Part shown: piece after piece, positions 15,707 through 24,673 of the stretch
How positions within the stretch are numbered: position 1 is the first letter of the stretch
How the letters are laid out: each line of letters starts with the position of its first letter
From: Deltaproteobacteria bacterium
GTDB taxonomy: Bacteria; Desulfobacterota; Desulfobaccia; Desulfobaccales; 0-14-0-80-60-11
DNA: 64,000 bases
NCBI GenBank assembly: GCA_030018495.1
Contig: JASEFS010000008.1
Coordinates: 53,781-117,780 of the forward strand
Reading direction: 5' to 3'
Made by a program: the position numbers and the translations under genes
The notes under the pieces: model-generated
What the model saw: only the letters and a program-made list of their open reading frames with translations
Databases searched by the model: none
Told to the model about the DNA's origin: nothing

Positions 15707-18139
15707 TCAGCGCCGGCCGCCGCGGAAACCTCCGCCACCGGGCCGGGAAAAGCCGCCGGAGGGCCGGCCGAAGCCTCCCCCGCCCAAGAAAGCCGGGGAA
15801 CCCTGAGCGCGCTGGAAGCTCTGCGTGCGCATCTGGCCCCGCTCCCGGGCCTGGAACTCGCTGTTCATGCGGCCGGCATCAAAACCGGGCCGGGCCTCGG
15901 AGGAAGGCCGGGGACTTCTTTGCGTGATATCCGCCGGTCTTTGGGAAGGCTGAAAGCCGCCGGGCCGGGAGACCTGTTCGGCCGGCCGCGGCCGCGAGGC
16001 AGGCCGGTCCGCAGCCGGGGGCCTGGTCCACTGATTACCCTGCCGCTGCTGCCAGTTGCCTTGGGGGTCCCGACGGTAGACGTTGCCGCCTTTGTCCGCG
16101 AAAACATTGTTCTTGCCGCCGGCCGGACTTACTTGACGGCTGGCCGGCCTGGTGTCGGGCCGGGGCCGCCCGGCTTGGCCGGGCCTGTCAGGGCCGACGC
16201 CGTGACGGTCGCCGGCGCGGGAGACCAGCCGGTTCTCGTTGCCCGGGCGGTTATAGATGTTCGGCCGGTTGGCCGGGCTTACCACCGGATGGATGATGGG
16301 ACGGCCGTCCGGCCAGCGCTTCCCCGGATTCCAGTTCCGGTTGTAGATATAATTGTGATTGATGTTGATGTTGGTGTAATGATAACCGCCGCCGCCCCAC
16401 CAGCCGCCGCCATAGTAGTTGTCATGGCCCCAAATGGCATAGCCGGTGAGCACGCCCATGCCGAAACCCACCAGGCTGGGACCGAGCCAGCTATACGGAT
16501 TGTAATACGAAGGCTGATAGCCCCAGGTCGAGGCGTAAGGATCATAAGCGGCCGCATAGCCGTAAGTGGCCGGCGCGGCCGGCGGAATGTAAGTGGAGGG
16601 GGTGGAGTAGGACGGATAATTGTAGCCCGTGCCGTACACTATAGTGCCGTTGTTCACATAGGACCCGGTGTAGCCCGGGGTGTAGCCCACGTAGGCCGTG
16701 TCCGCGGTGGAGTCATAGACCTTCACGTATTTGGCATTGTAGTGAGGATTGCTGGGAGGAATTTTGTTCACCTCCTCGGGGGGATGCACTGAAACTTTCC
16801 AGGGGCCGTGGGCTGAATCCGCCTCATACCAGACGCCCTGGTCCACGGCGTAATATTTGGTCCCCTGCTTGAACACCGTTTTGCCGGTGTTCACCGCGTA
16901 CTCCAAGTCGGTGCCGGAAATCTTGTCAAATTTGGGGTCGCCCGCGTACTTGACCTGGGTGGTGGCTTTTTTCCGGTCGATGGCCGCGGTCTGGGGGATG
17001 TGGTTGTCCAGGACCGCTTCCTTGGCCTGCTGGGAGCCGGCCACGTTCACCAGGACAAAACCCTTGGTGGATTCCGGCGGAATCTTGGCGAAGTCGCCGG
17101 GGAGCTGGTCCGGGGCCATGTAGGACCAGGGCCCGTCCTGAAGGGATTTACTCTTGAACCAGCGCCCGGAGAGCAGAGTGTAGTATTCCTGGGAGCCGGT
17201 GTCCATGAAGATGTTGCTTTCGGTGTTGCTCACGAACAGGAGATCGGTGCCCTTGATGGGAGTAAACTGCGGCTCGCCGTCGGTGACCAAAAGCTCGGCA
17301 GGCTCAGTGCTGACAATGACCTCGGGCATTTCGCCCGCGGTCTTTTCCACTTCTTTCCGGGCCGGCTGCTTGCCGGTCTTTGGGACGGCCTTTTGCTCGG
17401 CTTCCTTCATTTTGGCTGCCAGAGACTGAACCGGCCCGGGCAGGGTCTTAACGTCCTGCCATTGGCCGGTGACTTCCGAGGCGCTCAGCCAGGCGTCGCC
17501 TCCTTTAAGGTAGTAAGCCTTGCCCTCCGGATCATAGGCCATGATAAAGGGGGTGTTGGCCACCCTCATGAGCTTGGAATCCGGGATCGGCAGGAGCTTG
17601 GGCTCGCCGTCCAGCGGCACCAGGACCGCGGGATGGGATTTGAAAATGACTTTGGGCGGCTCATTCTTGAGGCCCGCGTCTGCCGCGTGCTCCTTCTCCA
17701 CCAACGCCAGGGCCGCGAGCAGGCGGTCCAAAGAAATGGTGGTGGACCAGTCTTTTATTTCTTGGTTCACGAAGGTTTTCAGGTTCTCCAACTGCTCGGG
17801 TTTGGCGTCGTGGAACTTGGCATCCGTGACTTTGACTTCGTCAATGGTGGCCATGCGGGTGTCCCGGTCCGTCACTACCCTGCCGGTCAGCCAGAGGACG
17901 CCGAATTCCGGCTGCTTCCACTCCTTTTTTTGAACCGAAACCGCGGCGTAGGCGGCAAGTTTATCGCCTTTCAGGTCCTCCACTTGGGGCTGATACAGGA
18001 TGACCGTGCCTTTGGGGTGCTCCAGGCGCTTGGGCCAGGGGTCCGGCGCCGCCCCCGCCGGCCGGTTGAGGACCAAGAGAACCAGCATGATGAGCATGGC
18101 CGCGCCCAGCAATTTCTTCCCTTCCGTTAAGCTTTCCAT
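15707..18139 (-). CDS. Large secreted protein with three internal repeats and a Gly/Tyr- and Arg/Pro-rich C-terminus, function unknown
   Basis: 810 residues. Residues 1-31 form a signal peptide. Three divergent repeats of about 75-85 residues lie near 162-236, 273-356 and 395-463; each shares a GEP/GDP turn, an asparagine-threonine step (VANT, VSNT, AVNT), a YY pair, then a Trp and a final GPW- or GQW-type turn. Residues about 470-610 are Tyr/Gly/Pro/Asn-rich with a glycine stretch (WWGGGGYHY) and NINHNYIYNRNW. From about 620 to the end it is low-complexity Arg/Pro/Gln/Gly. No catalytic motif is visible. Similar proteins are sometimes loosely named carbohydrate-binding. A surface-associated or adhesive role is plausible inference only. 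Confidence 0.82.
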   Translation of the reverse strand: MESLTEGKKLLGAAMLIMLVLLVLNRPAGAAPDPWPKRLEHPKGTVILYQPQVEDLKGDKLAAYAAVSVQKKEWKQPEFGVLWLTGRVVTDRDTRMATIDEVKVTDAKFHDAKPEQLENLKTFVNQEIKDWSTTISLDRLLAALALVEKEHAADAGLKNEPPKVIFKSHPAVLVPLDGEPKLLPIPDSKLMRVANTPFIMAYDPEGKAYYLKGGDAWLSASEVTGQWQDVKTLPGPVQSLAAKMKEAEQKAVPKTGKQPARKEVEKTAGEMPEVIVSTEPAELLVTDGEPQFTPIKGTDLLFVSNTESNIFMDTGSQEYYTLLSGRWFKSKSLQDGPWSYMAPDQLPGDFAKIPPESTKGFVLVNVAGSQQAKEAVLDNHIPQTAAIDRKKATTQVKYAGDPKFDKISGTDLEYAVNTGKTVFKQGTKYYAVDQGVWYEADSAHGPWKVSVHPPEEVNKIPPSNPHYNAKYVKVYDSTADTAYVGYTPGYTGSYVNNGTIVYGTGYNYPSYSTPSTYIPPAAPATYGYAAAYDPYASTWGYQPSYYNPYSWLGPSLVGFGMGVLTGYAIWGHDNYYGGGWWGGGGYHYTNININHNYIYNRNWNPGKRWPDGRPIIHPVVSPANRPNIYNRPGNENRLVSRAGDRHGVGPDRPGQAGRPRPDTRPASRQVSPAGGKNNVFADKGGNVYRRDPQGNWQQRQGNQWTRPPAADRPASRPRPAEQVSRPGGFQPSQRPADITQRSPRPSSEARPGFDAGRMNSEFQARERGQMRTQSFQRAQGSPAFLGGGGFGRPSGGFSRPGGGGFRGGRR

Positions 18140-18421
18140 GAAAACTCCTATTTTCTAATGCGGCTCATTGTTAATGTTTCGAGTTTATTGAGTACATACG
18201 GTTATTCTTACCACTTATGGAGTCAAATGTCCTTAGGCGCCATCATTATTTCGGCTGATTTCCTTTGTCCTGAGGAAAAACCCTGTTTTCCAAAGGCAAA
18301 GACTTTAGAAGTTATGATGAGATTGCGCCCCGTAAGGCGATATGAGACCCGGAAGGCAATACAGTCAGTCCTATCCGCCTTCGACGACGTTTATTTTTTA
18401 AACGGATTGCAATTCCTGAAC

Positions 18422-20647
18422 TTAACCGCCGTAACCGAAGCGCCTTAATCTAAGGGAATTCGTCACCACGCTGACGGAGGACAGGGCCATGGCGACCGCG
18501 GCGACTTCGGGGCTGAGGCGGCCGGTCGCGGCCAGAGGGATGGCCACTACATTGTAGCAGAAGGCCCAGAAGAGATTCTGGCGGATGATGCGCATCATGC
18601 GGCGGGAGAGGCTGATAGCCTTGGGAATGAGGGAAAGGTCGTCCCGGATAAGGGTGAGGTCCGCGGCTTCCAGGGCCACGTCCGCGCCGGTGCCCAGGGC
18701 CACCCCCACATCGGCTTGGGCCAGGGCCGGGGCGTCGTTGATGCCATCCCCCACCATGGCCACTACTTCACCGGATTTTTGCAGATCGGCGATGACTTGG
18801 GCCTTATCCGCGGGGAGCACTTCGGCGATGACCCGGCGGATGTCCACCTTGTCGGCCACTGCCTGTGCGGTCAGGCGGTTGTCGCCGGACAGGAGCCGGA
18901 TGGACAGGCCCATTTCACGGAGAGCGCGAACCGTCTCCAGGGCGCCTGGCTTGACTTGGTCCGCGGCCGAGATGAGACCTTTGGAATAGCCGTCTACAGC
19001 CAAAAAGACCGCGGTCTTGCCTTCGTGCGCCATCTGGTCCTGATAGCGCTCCAGGTCGACGAAGGGTATGCCGTTCATTTTCATGAAAGCCAGATTGCCC
19101 AAAACCACCTTTTGGCCGTTGAGGCTGGCCTGGACGCCCATTCCCGGCACTGCCTGGAATTCTTCCACCGGCGGCGGCTTGAGGCGTTTTTCCGCAGCGA
19201 ATCGGGTGATGGCCTCGGCCAGGGGGTGTTCGGACTTTTCCTCCAAAGCTGCGGCATAGGCCAGCACCTGGACTTCTTTCCAGTCCTCCCAAGCCCAGAC
19301 ATCGGTGATCACGGGCTTGCCGGTGGTCAGGGTGCCGGTTTTGTCAAAGATTACTGTGGTAAGACGATAAGCCCGCTCCAGAGGCTCGCCGCCCCGGATG
19401 AGGATGCCCATTTCCGCGCCCCGGCCGGTGCCGACCATCACCGCGGTGGGAGTTGCCAAACCCATGGCGCAGGGGCAGGCGATAATCAGCACCGCCACGG
19501 TGTTGATCAGCGCCTGGGTAAAGGCCGGCTGTGGGCCCCAATGGAACCAGGCCGTGAAAGTGAGGCCCGCCAGGAAAACCACTACGGGCACAAAAATCCC
19601 CGCCACCCGGTCCGCCACCCGCTCGATGGGGGCCTTGCTGGTCTGAGCCTGCTCCACCAGGCGGATGATTTGGGATAAGACCATGGCATCGCCCACCCGG
19701 GTAGCCTTGAAAACGAGAAAGCCCCGCTGGTTGATGGTGCCCCCCCAGACTTCATCCTCGGGCTTTTTGACTACCGGTATGGCTTCGCCGGTGAGCATGG
19801 ATTCATCCACGCTGCTGATGCCTTCCTGCACTACGCCATCCACCGGAATTCTCTCGCCCGGCCGGACCAGCACCAAATCTCCGGCCGCCACCTCCTCCAG
19901 GGGCACTTCCACTTCCTGCCCCTCCCGGCGCACCCGGGCGGTGGCAGGCGCCAGGGCCAGGAGGCGCCTGATGGCCTCCGAGGCCCGGCCGCGGGAGCGG
20001 GCCTCCAGCCAGCGGCCTAGCAGGATAAAGGTGATGATCATGGCGGTGGTGTCGTAGTAAACCGCCATCTTCTGGCCGAACGCGGTCACAGCCGCGGGAA
20101 AGAGGGTGACCCAAACGGAGTAGCCGTAGGCCGCGGAGGTGCCCAGGGCCACCAGAGTGTCCATATTGGCGGAGAAATGCCGCAGGGCTTTAAAAGCGCC
20201 GCGGAAGAACGCGGCCCCGGAGTAAAATAATACCGGCGTTGTCAGGGCCAAGAGCAGCAGGTGCAAAGTACGCGGGGGGAGGTCCGGAAACACCGGCAGA
20301 AAATGGAGCATGGAGAGGGCGAAAACCGGCAGACTCAGAAAGAGGGCGATGAGAAACCGCCTCTTGAATACCTGGGTTTCCGCTTCCGCGGCAATCTCCA
20401 GGGGGCGCCGCTCGCCGGCCTGGACCCAGCTCTCCACCTGATAGCCGGCCTCCATCACCTTGGTTCGCAAGCTGTCCAGAGTGACCTGGCCCGGGTCGTA
20501 CTGGACCAGGGCCCGGCGGGTGGCCAGATTGACCCGGGCTTCGGCCACGCCCGGGACGTTTTTGAGGGCGCGCTCCACCCGGGCCACGCACGCGGCGCAG
20601 TGCAGTCCTCCCAAAGTCAGGGAAATTTCAGCTTGTTCCTGCGGCAT
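18422..20647 (-). CDS. copA: Cu+-exporting P1B-type ATPase
   Basis: 741 residues. One N-terminal heavy-metal-associated domain carries the metal site HCAAC (residues about 14-18). The membrane motif [16 protein letters not shown] has the CPC metal site; [12 protein letters not shown] holds the phosphorylated aspartate; SEHPLAEAI is the SEHP nucleotide motif; [12 protein letters not shown] is the hinge. FCYNVVAIP and MALSSVSVV near the end are the TM7/TM8 signatures of copper(I) pumps rather than zinc/cadmium pumps. It exports Cu+ from the cytoplasm. No copper chaperone or CueR-like regulator is adjacent. Confidence 0.95.
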   Translation of the reverse strand: MPQEQAEISLTLGGLHCAACVARVERALKNVPGVAEARVNLATRRALVQYDPGQVTLDSLRTKVMEAGYQVESWVQAGERRPLEIAAEAETQVFKRRFLIALFLSLPVFALSMLHFLPVFPDLPPRTLHLLLLALTTPVLFYSGAAFFRGAFKALRHFSANMDTLVALGTSAAYGYSVWVTLFPAAVTAFGQKMAVYYDTTAMIITFILLGRWLEARSRGRASEAIRRLLALAPATARVRREGQEVEVPLEEVAAGDLVLVRPGERIPVDGVVQEGISSVDESMLTGEAIPVVKKPEDEVWGGTINQRGFLVFKATRVGDAMVLSQIIRLVEQAQTSKAPIERVADRVAGIFVPVVVFLAGLTFTAWFHWGPQPAFTQALINTVAVLIIACPCAMGLATPTAVMVGTGRGAEMGILIRGGEPLERAYRLTTVIFDKTGTLTTGKPVITDVWAWEDWKEVQVLAYAAALEEKSEHPLAEAITRFAAEKRLKPPPVEEFQAVPGMGVQASLNGQKVVLGNLAFMKMNGIPFVDLERYQDQMAHEGKTAVFLAVDGYSKGLISAADQVKPGALETVRALREMGLSIRLLSGDNRLTAQAVADKVDIRRVIAEVLPADKAQVIADLQKSGEVVAMVGDGINDAPALAQADVGVALGTGADVALEAADLTLIRDDLSLIPKAISLSRRMMRIIRQNLFWAFCYNVVAIPLAATGRLSPEVAAVAMALSSVSVVTNSLRLRRFGYGG

Positions 20648-20883
20648 AGCCGGTTTCTCTTCTTTGTTGCTCTATCTTCAATTAACCATTTTCAGAGCTT
20701 AGCCGACATCATCTGGCTCTGGCAGAAACGCCGCTCTTCTTTATGCAGCTTTTGGAATAATGTGGCAGGATAGCTCCCAAGCAATTAACATTTCAAGAGA
20801 AATCTTTTAATTTGTCAATAAAAACCGACATCGATTTTTCGCCTTGGTCATCCATCTTGCCCTGCCGGGCAATTGTTGGTACC

Positions 20884-22335
20884 ATGGGGGGCATGGGCAA
20901 GCTTATAAAAACTCAATGGGACAGGAAAGCCGGGCAACTTATGTGGCTCGTGCCCCTGGCGCTGCTGGGGCTTTTGGCTTGGTGGAGCGTCAAAAAGCTG
21001 GATTGGGACGACCCCTGGATTAATCTGGGCGAAGAAATCGAAGTAATCGGGGCGAAGACCTCACTGACGGTTAAAGCCGGAGACGGCAAGAGCGGGCTCC
21101 GCGAGTTGGTGGTCAGCATCAGGCAGGACGGCCAGGAAAAGGTGGCATTTACCCGCAGCTTTCCTCCCGGAGGGGAGCCGGGCCGGGAAGAGGAAGTGCC
21201 CCTCGCCATTGAGGCCAAAACCCTGGGGCTGAAGGAGGGCAAGGGGACCCTCACCGTGGCCGTCAAAGACCGCTCCTGGCGCAACGGTTTCAAGGGCCGC
21301 ACCCGAATCTTGACCAGGGACGTGGTCATTGACCTGGTGCCCATAAATCTTGCTTTTCAATCAGTCAACCATCTTATGCACTATGGTGGCACCGGCCTGA
21401 TACTTTATCATCTTAACAAAGAGGTAAAGGAAAGCGGCGTGGTCGTGGGCGGTCATCTTTACCGGGGATTCCCCAATCCCAAGGGAGCCAAGGGGGACTA
21501 TATGGTCCTGTTTCCCATCCCGTTGGAGCCGGCTGAGCCTTACCAGATGGAGCTGGTAGCCCGGCCGCAATGGGGACCGGAAGTAAAGCGCATGATTCCC
21601 CTTAAGCTGAAACCCCGGCGCTGGCGGCACGATGACATGAACCTTTCCGAAGGCTTCCTCCGCCAAGTGGCCGCGACTTTTTCGACCGCAGGAAGCCCTG
21701 TAGAGGCTTATCTTGCAGTCAACCGGGAGATGCGCCGGGCCGATCACGACAAGATCAGGGAGGTCTGTCGGGAGAGCCGGCCCGAACAGCTCTGGAGCGG
21801 GGCTTTTCAGCGATTCCTGGGCAAACCCATGGCCCGTTACGGCGACAAGCGCACTTATATTTTCGACGGCAAAAGCATAGATCAGCAGGTGCATCTGGGC
21901 GAAGACCTGGCTTCCCTGGAAAGAAGCCCGGTGCCGGCAGCGAATCACGGGGTGGTGGTGTTTGCCGAATCTTTGGGGATCTACGGCCAGGCCGTGATTC
22001 TGGACCACGGCTTGGGGGTTTTCTCCTTATACGGGCATCTGAGTCAGATAGACGTGGCCAAAGGGGACCGGGTGGAGAAAGGCCAGTCTGTAGGACGCAC
22101 CGGGACCACCGGCTTGGCCGGGGGCGATCACTTGCATTTCTCCATGCTCCTCCAGGGGGAATTTGTGGACCCCCGGGAATGGTGGGACCCCCAATGGCAC
22201 AAAGACCAAGTCCAGGGGGTGTTGACGGCGCAGGCCCCTGCCGCTCCGGTGGCGGCCGCGGCCGGCGCCTCGGCTTCCTCCGAGCAAAGCAGCCCCCGGA
22301 AAGGAAAAAGCAAGCGAAGACCGACCAGGCGCTGA
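20884..22335 (+). CDS. Membrane-anchored M23 (LytM-type) peptidase
   Basis: About 483 residues from the ATG at 20884; a second ATG at 20893 is equally possible. A single membrane anchor lies near residues 20-38 (LMWLVPLALLGLLAWW). Next come a beta-rich periplasmic region and a C-terminal M23 domain (about 330-440) with the zinc motifs HLGEDLA and GDHLHFSM and the glycine-rich ILDHGLGVFSLYGHL between them. M23 enzymes cleave peptidoglycan cross-bridges. An Ala/Ser-rich and basic tail (KGKSKRRPTRR) closes the protein. All metal ligands look present, so an active endopeptidase is likely. Confidence 0.9.
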   Translation: MGGMGKLIKTQWDRKAGQLMWLVPLALLGLLAWWSVKKLDWDDPWINLGEEIEVIGAKTSLTVKAGDGKSGLRELVVSIRQDGQEKVAFTRSFPPGGEPGREEEVPLAIEAKTLGLKEGKGTLTVAVKDRSWRNGFKGRTRILTRDVVIDLVPINLAFQSVNHLMHYGGTGLILYHLNKEVKESGVVVGGHLYRGFPNPKGAKGDYMVLFPIPLEPAEPYQMELVARPQWGPEVKRMIPLKLKPRRWRHDDMNLSEGFLRQVAATFSTAGSPVEAYLAVNREMRRADHDKIREVCRESRPEQLWSGAFQRFLGKPMARYGDKRTYIFDGKSIDQQVHLGEDLASLERSPVPAANHGVVVFAESLGIYGQAVILDHGLGVFSLYGHLSQIDVAKGDRVEKGQSVGRTGTTGLAGGDHLHFSMLLQGEFVDPREWWDPQWHKDQVQGVLTAQAPAAPVAAAAGASASSEQSSPRKGKSKRRPTRR

Positions 22336-22461
22336 AAACCTCACTTATTTTTGCCAGGCATGACGGGGAGCAGCCGATTTGAGCTGCTCTCCGATTTTAG
22401 TTCCCCGGTTCGGGAAATTTATCCTCCCCGGCCGCGCCTTTTTTTGATAAACATTACCTAT

Positions 22462-22487
22462 GCCCGGTTTTGTGAAACCGGGCTAAT
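22462..22487 (+). terminator. Probable hairpin terminator
   Basis: GCCCGGTTT and AAACCGGGC (22462-22483) form a 9-bp stem with a TGTG loop, followed by TAATTTCT. It lies between the M23 gene and the YciO/Sua5 gene. Confidence 0.55.
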
Positions 22488-22544
22488 TTCTCTGCCGGCC
22501 GGTTCCCTCAGGCACATCATCTCTAACGGAGGTTATCGATATAC

Positions 22545-23168
22545 ATGAAAGCCAGACCCACCATCCTTAAGATCAATCCGGACAATCCCCAGGAACGTTT
22601 GCTGCGCCAAGTGGTGGACGCGCTGGAAGCCGGCGATCTCATCGGCTATCCCACGGACACCGGCTACGCCCTGGGCTGCGACCTGTACAACACCAAAGGC
22701 ATAGCCAGACTTTACCAGATCAAGCGGCGGCCGCTGTCCAAACCTTTCAGCTTCATCTGTGCCGACCTCAAGAACATCAGCGAGTACGCCCTGGTGGGCA
22801 ATTACGCCTATAAAACCATGAAGCGGCTGCTGCCCGGACCCTATACCTTCATCCTGGAGGCCTCCCGGCAAGTGCCCAAAATTCTGCAAACCAAACGCAA
22901 CACCGTGGGCATCCGGGTGCCCAACCATCCTATTGCCCTGGGATTGATCGCCTTGCTCGGGCATCCCATCATCTCCACCGGGGCCAACCTGGCTGGCAGC
23001 CTGGCGGAAAGCGACCCCTACGAGATCGCCGAAATGTTCAAAGGCCATCTGAGCATTGTCATCGACGCGGGTATTATTCCGCCCGCGCCCAGCAGCGTCA
23101 TTTCTTTGATTGACGATGTGCCCGAAGTGATTCGGGAGGGACAGGGGGACGTGAGCGCGTTTGCGTGA
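22545..23168 (+). CDS. YciO/YrdC/Sua5-family protein (threonylcarbamoyl-AMP synthase-like)
   Basis: 207 residues, the length of single-domain YrdC-fold proteins. Visible family blocks are GDLIGYPTDTGYALGCDL, the basic KRRPLSKPFSF, MKRLLPGPYTFIL, NTVGIRVPNHPIA and ISTGANLAGS. In Sua5/TsaC the fold makes threonylcarbamoyl-AMP for tRNA t6A. The sequence looks closer to the YciO branch, whose cellular role is less clear, so no symbol is given. The ATG at 22545 follows GGAGG with a spacing of about 11 bases. Confidence 0.87.
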   Translation: MKARPTILKINPDNPQERLLRQVVDALEAGDLIGYPTDTGYALGCDLYNTKGIARLYQIKRRPLSKPFSFICADLKNISEYALVGNYAYKTMKRLLPGPYTFILEASRQVPKILQTKRNTVGIRVPNHPIALGLIALLGHPIISTGANLAGSLAESDPYEIAEMFKGHLSIVIDAGIIPPAPSSVISLIDDVPEVIREGQGDVSAFA

Positions 23169-23187
23169 GGGATGAACAAAGACTGCA

Positions 23188-23250
23188 CCACAAAGGCACA
23201 AAGGACACAAAGAAATTTGTGACACTTTGTGCCTTCGTGTCTCGGTGGTT
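23188..23250. repeat. Inverted repeat of the CACAAAGRCACRAAG family, upstream flank of a GxxExxY gene
   Basis: CCACAAAGGCACAAAG (23188-23203) is matched in inverted orientation by CTTTGTGCCTTCGTGTC and GGTGG (about 23225-23248), giving an imperfect hairpin. The same words reappear on the other side of the gene at 23694-23760. Confidence 0.75.
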
Positions 23251-23279
23251 AGTGTTCTATTGGCTATAATTCACCAATT

Positions 23280-23693
23280 ATGCCTTCGAAAGGCCTCAAT
23301 CCTCCTTATGAACCCTTACTCCCTTTGTTAAATAAGACCGCCCACCAAATCGTGGATGCTGCTTATAAAGTGCATTCAAATCTTGGGCCCGGTCTCTTGG
23401 AGAGCGTTTACGAGATTTGCCTTGAACACGAATTGCGTAAAAAGGGCCTGTCCGTAAAGAGGCAAATGGGCCTACCCATCATTTATGAAAACCTGTACTT
23501 AGATGGCGGCCTGCGTTTAGACATGCTAGTGGAAAGTTGTGTGGTGGTAGAAATTAAAGCAGTAGAAGTTCTCCTGCCGGTACATTTTGCCCAGGTCCTG
23601 ACTTATCTTAAGCTCTCCGGCCACCGCTTGGGCCTTCTTGTTAATTTTAACGTTGCCATGATCAAAGAAGGCCTCAAACGCATAATTTTATAA
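23280..23693 (+). CDS. GxxExxY protein (PD-(D/E)XK-like, putative nuclease fold)
   Basis: 137 residues with the family name motif in GPGLLESVYEICLEHEL, preceded by IVDAAYKVHSNL, and followed by LRLDMLVESCVVVEIKAVE, which resembles the D...ExK acidic/lysine core of restriction-endonuclease-like folds. Function is not established for the family. It is flanked on both sides by hairpin-forming CACAAAG-type repeats, as is the paralogue at 57852-58235 by its own repeat variant, suggesting a mobile or mobilisable unit. Confidence 0.88.
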   Translation: MPSKGLNPPYEPLLPLLNKTAHQIVDAAYKVHSNLGPGLLESVYEICLEHELRKKGLSVKRQMGLPIIYENLYLDGGLRLDMLVESCVVVEIKAVEVLLPVHFAQVLTYLKLSGHRLGLLVNFNVAMIKEGLKRIIL

Positions 23694-23760
23694 ACCACAA
23701 AGACACGAAGACTCAAAGTGTCACAAAATTTAAAAACTTTTCTTTGTGTCTTTGTGTTTA
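23694..23760. repeat. Inverted repeat of the CACAAAGRCACRAAG family, downstream flank of a GxxExxY gene
   Basis: ACCACAAAGACACGAAG (from 23694) and the inverted CTTTGTGTCTTTGTG (23742-23756) form an imperfect hairpin starting right after the GxxExxY stop. It pairs with the 23188-23250 copy and could also act as the terminator for the convergent genes here. Confidence 0.75.
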
Positions 23761-23771
23761 ATTTCTTTTGG

Positions 23772-24662
23772 TTACCGGAACCAGGAGGGCAAAAACGCCG
23801 GCACCGGGTAGAGAAATGCCAGATTGTTCAAGCTGTCCTGAATGTCCTGGCCTAAAAGGAAATTCAGAAAGGAAAGGCGGGGCTTTTTCGGGAATTCGGT
23901 TTCCACCTTGCCCTTGATGCCCCCGAGGCGGCCGGCTTTTTCCACCGCGTCTTCGAAATTGCCCATTTCGTCCACCAGGCCCAGTTCCTTGGCCTTCTGG
24001 CCGGTATAGACGCTGCCGTCCGCCAACTGCTTCACCTTCTCCACGGGAAGCTTGCGGTTGCGGGCGATATCCGCAATAAATTGCTGATGAATATCATCTA
24101 ACAGCGTTTGCAATACGGCTCGCTCCTCCGGGTTCATGGGGCGGAAGGGCGAACCCAGGTCCTTCAAATTCCCGGCCTGTAATGAATAAAAATCCACCCC
24201 CAGCTTTTTGACCAGTTCTTCTACGTTCACCAGTTTCATGATTACCCCGATACTGCCGGTGGCGGTGCCGGGGTTGGCCATGATGAGGTCCGCGGCGCAG
24301 GCCACGTAGTAGCCGCCCGAGGCTGCCACTGTCCCGCATGAGGCCACCACTTTCTTGGTTTTTCGGAGCTTCTCGATCTCCCGCATGATTTCCTGAGAGG
24401 GGCCCACGGCTCCCCCGGGGGAATCGATCCGGACCACGACGGCCTTAATGTGATCCTCTTCCTGAAATTTGCGGAGATCTTTCAAGGTGGGCAGCGATTT
24501 GGTGATCAGTCCGTTGACTTCAATTACGCCCACCTTGTCTTTGGTATAGAAGAGAGAATCCTTTTTCCACCAGGTTATGGTGATAAGGATGAGGCCCACA
24601 AAGAAGACGAGCGCCAGGGCGACAATCAGGCACGAGGAGAGAACGGGGCGTTTTTGCTCCAT
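23772..24662 (-). CDS. sppA: Signal peptide peptidase SppA (protease IV, short form)
   Basis: 296 residues, the single-domain form. One N-terminal membrane helix (residues 8-30) anchors it facing the periplasm. KAVVVRIDSPGGAVGPSQE precedes the nucleophile serine in TVAASGGYYVACAAD, and the general-base lysine lies in YTGQKAKELGLVDEMG. SppA digests remnant signal peptides in the membrane. It starts 11 bp after the rpsA stop, a common arrangement in deltaproteobacteria, so it is probably in the hisC-cmk-rpsA-sppA operon. Confidence 0.95.
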   Translation of the reverse strand: MEQKRPVLSSCLIVALALVFFVGLILITITWWKKDSLFYTKDKVGVIEVNGLITKSLPTLKDLRKFQEEDHIKAVVVRIDSPGGAVGPSQEIMREIEKLRKTKKVVASCGTVAASGGYYVACAADLIMANPGTATGSIGVIMKLVNVEELVKKLGVDFYSLQAGNLKDLGSPFRPMNPEERAVLQTLLDDIHQQFIADIARNRKLPVEKVKQLADGSVYTGQKAKELGLVDEMGNFEDAVEKAGRLGGIKGKVETEFPKKPRLSFLNFLLGQDIQDSLNNLAFLYPVPAFLPSWFR

Positions 24663-24673
24663 ATTTTTTTAAC

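Noticed and set aside
15920-18130. Two long plus-strand frames opposite the 810-residue gene
   Set aside because: They are shadows of a low-complexity real gene; the minus strand has the signal peptide and repeats.
20684-20700. TTAACC in the gap upstream of copA
   Set aside because: No second hexamer 11 bp away.
20812-20884. Upstream non-ATG start for the M23 gene
   Set aside because: The extra 24 residues lack any signal or family resemblance; the ATG at 20884 precedes the membrane anchor.
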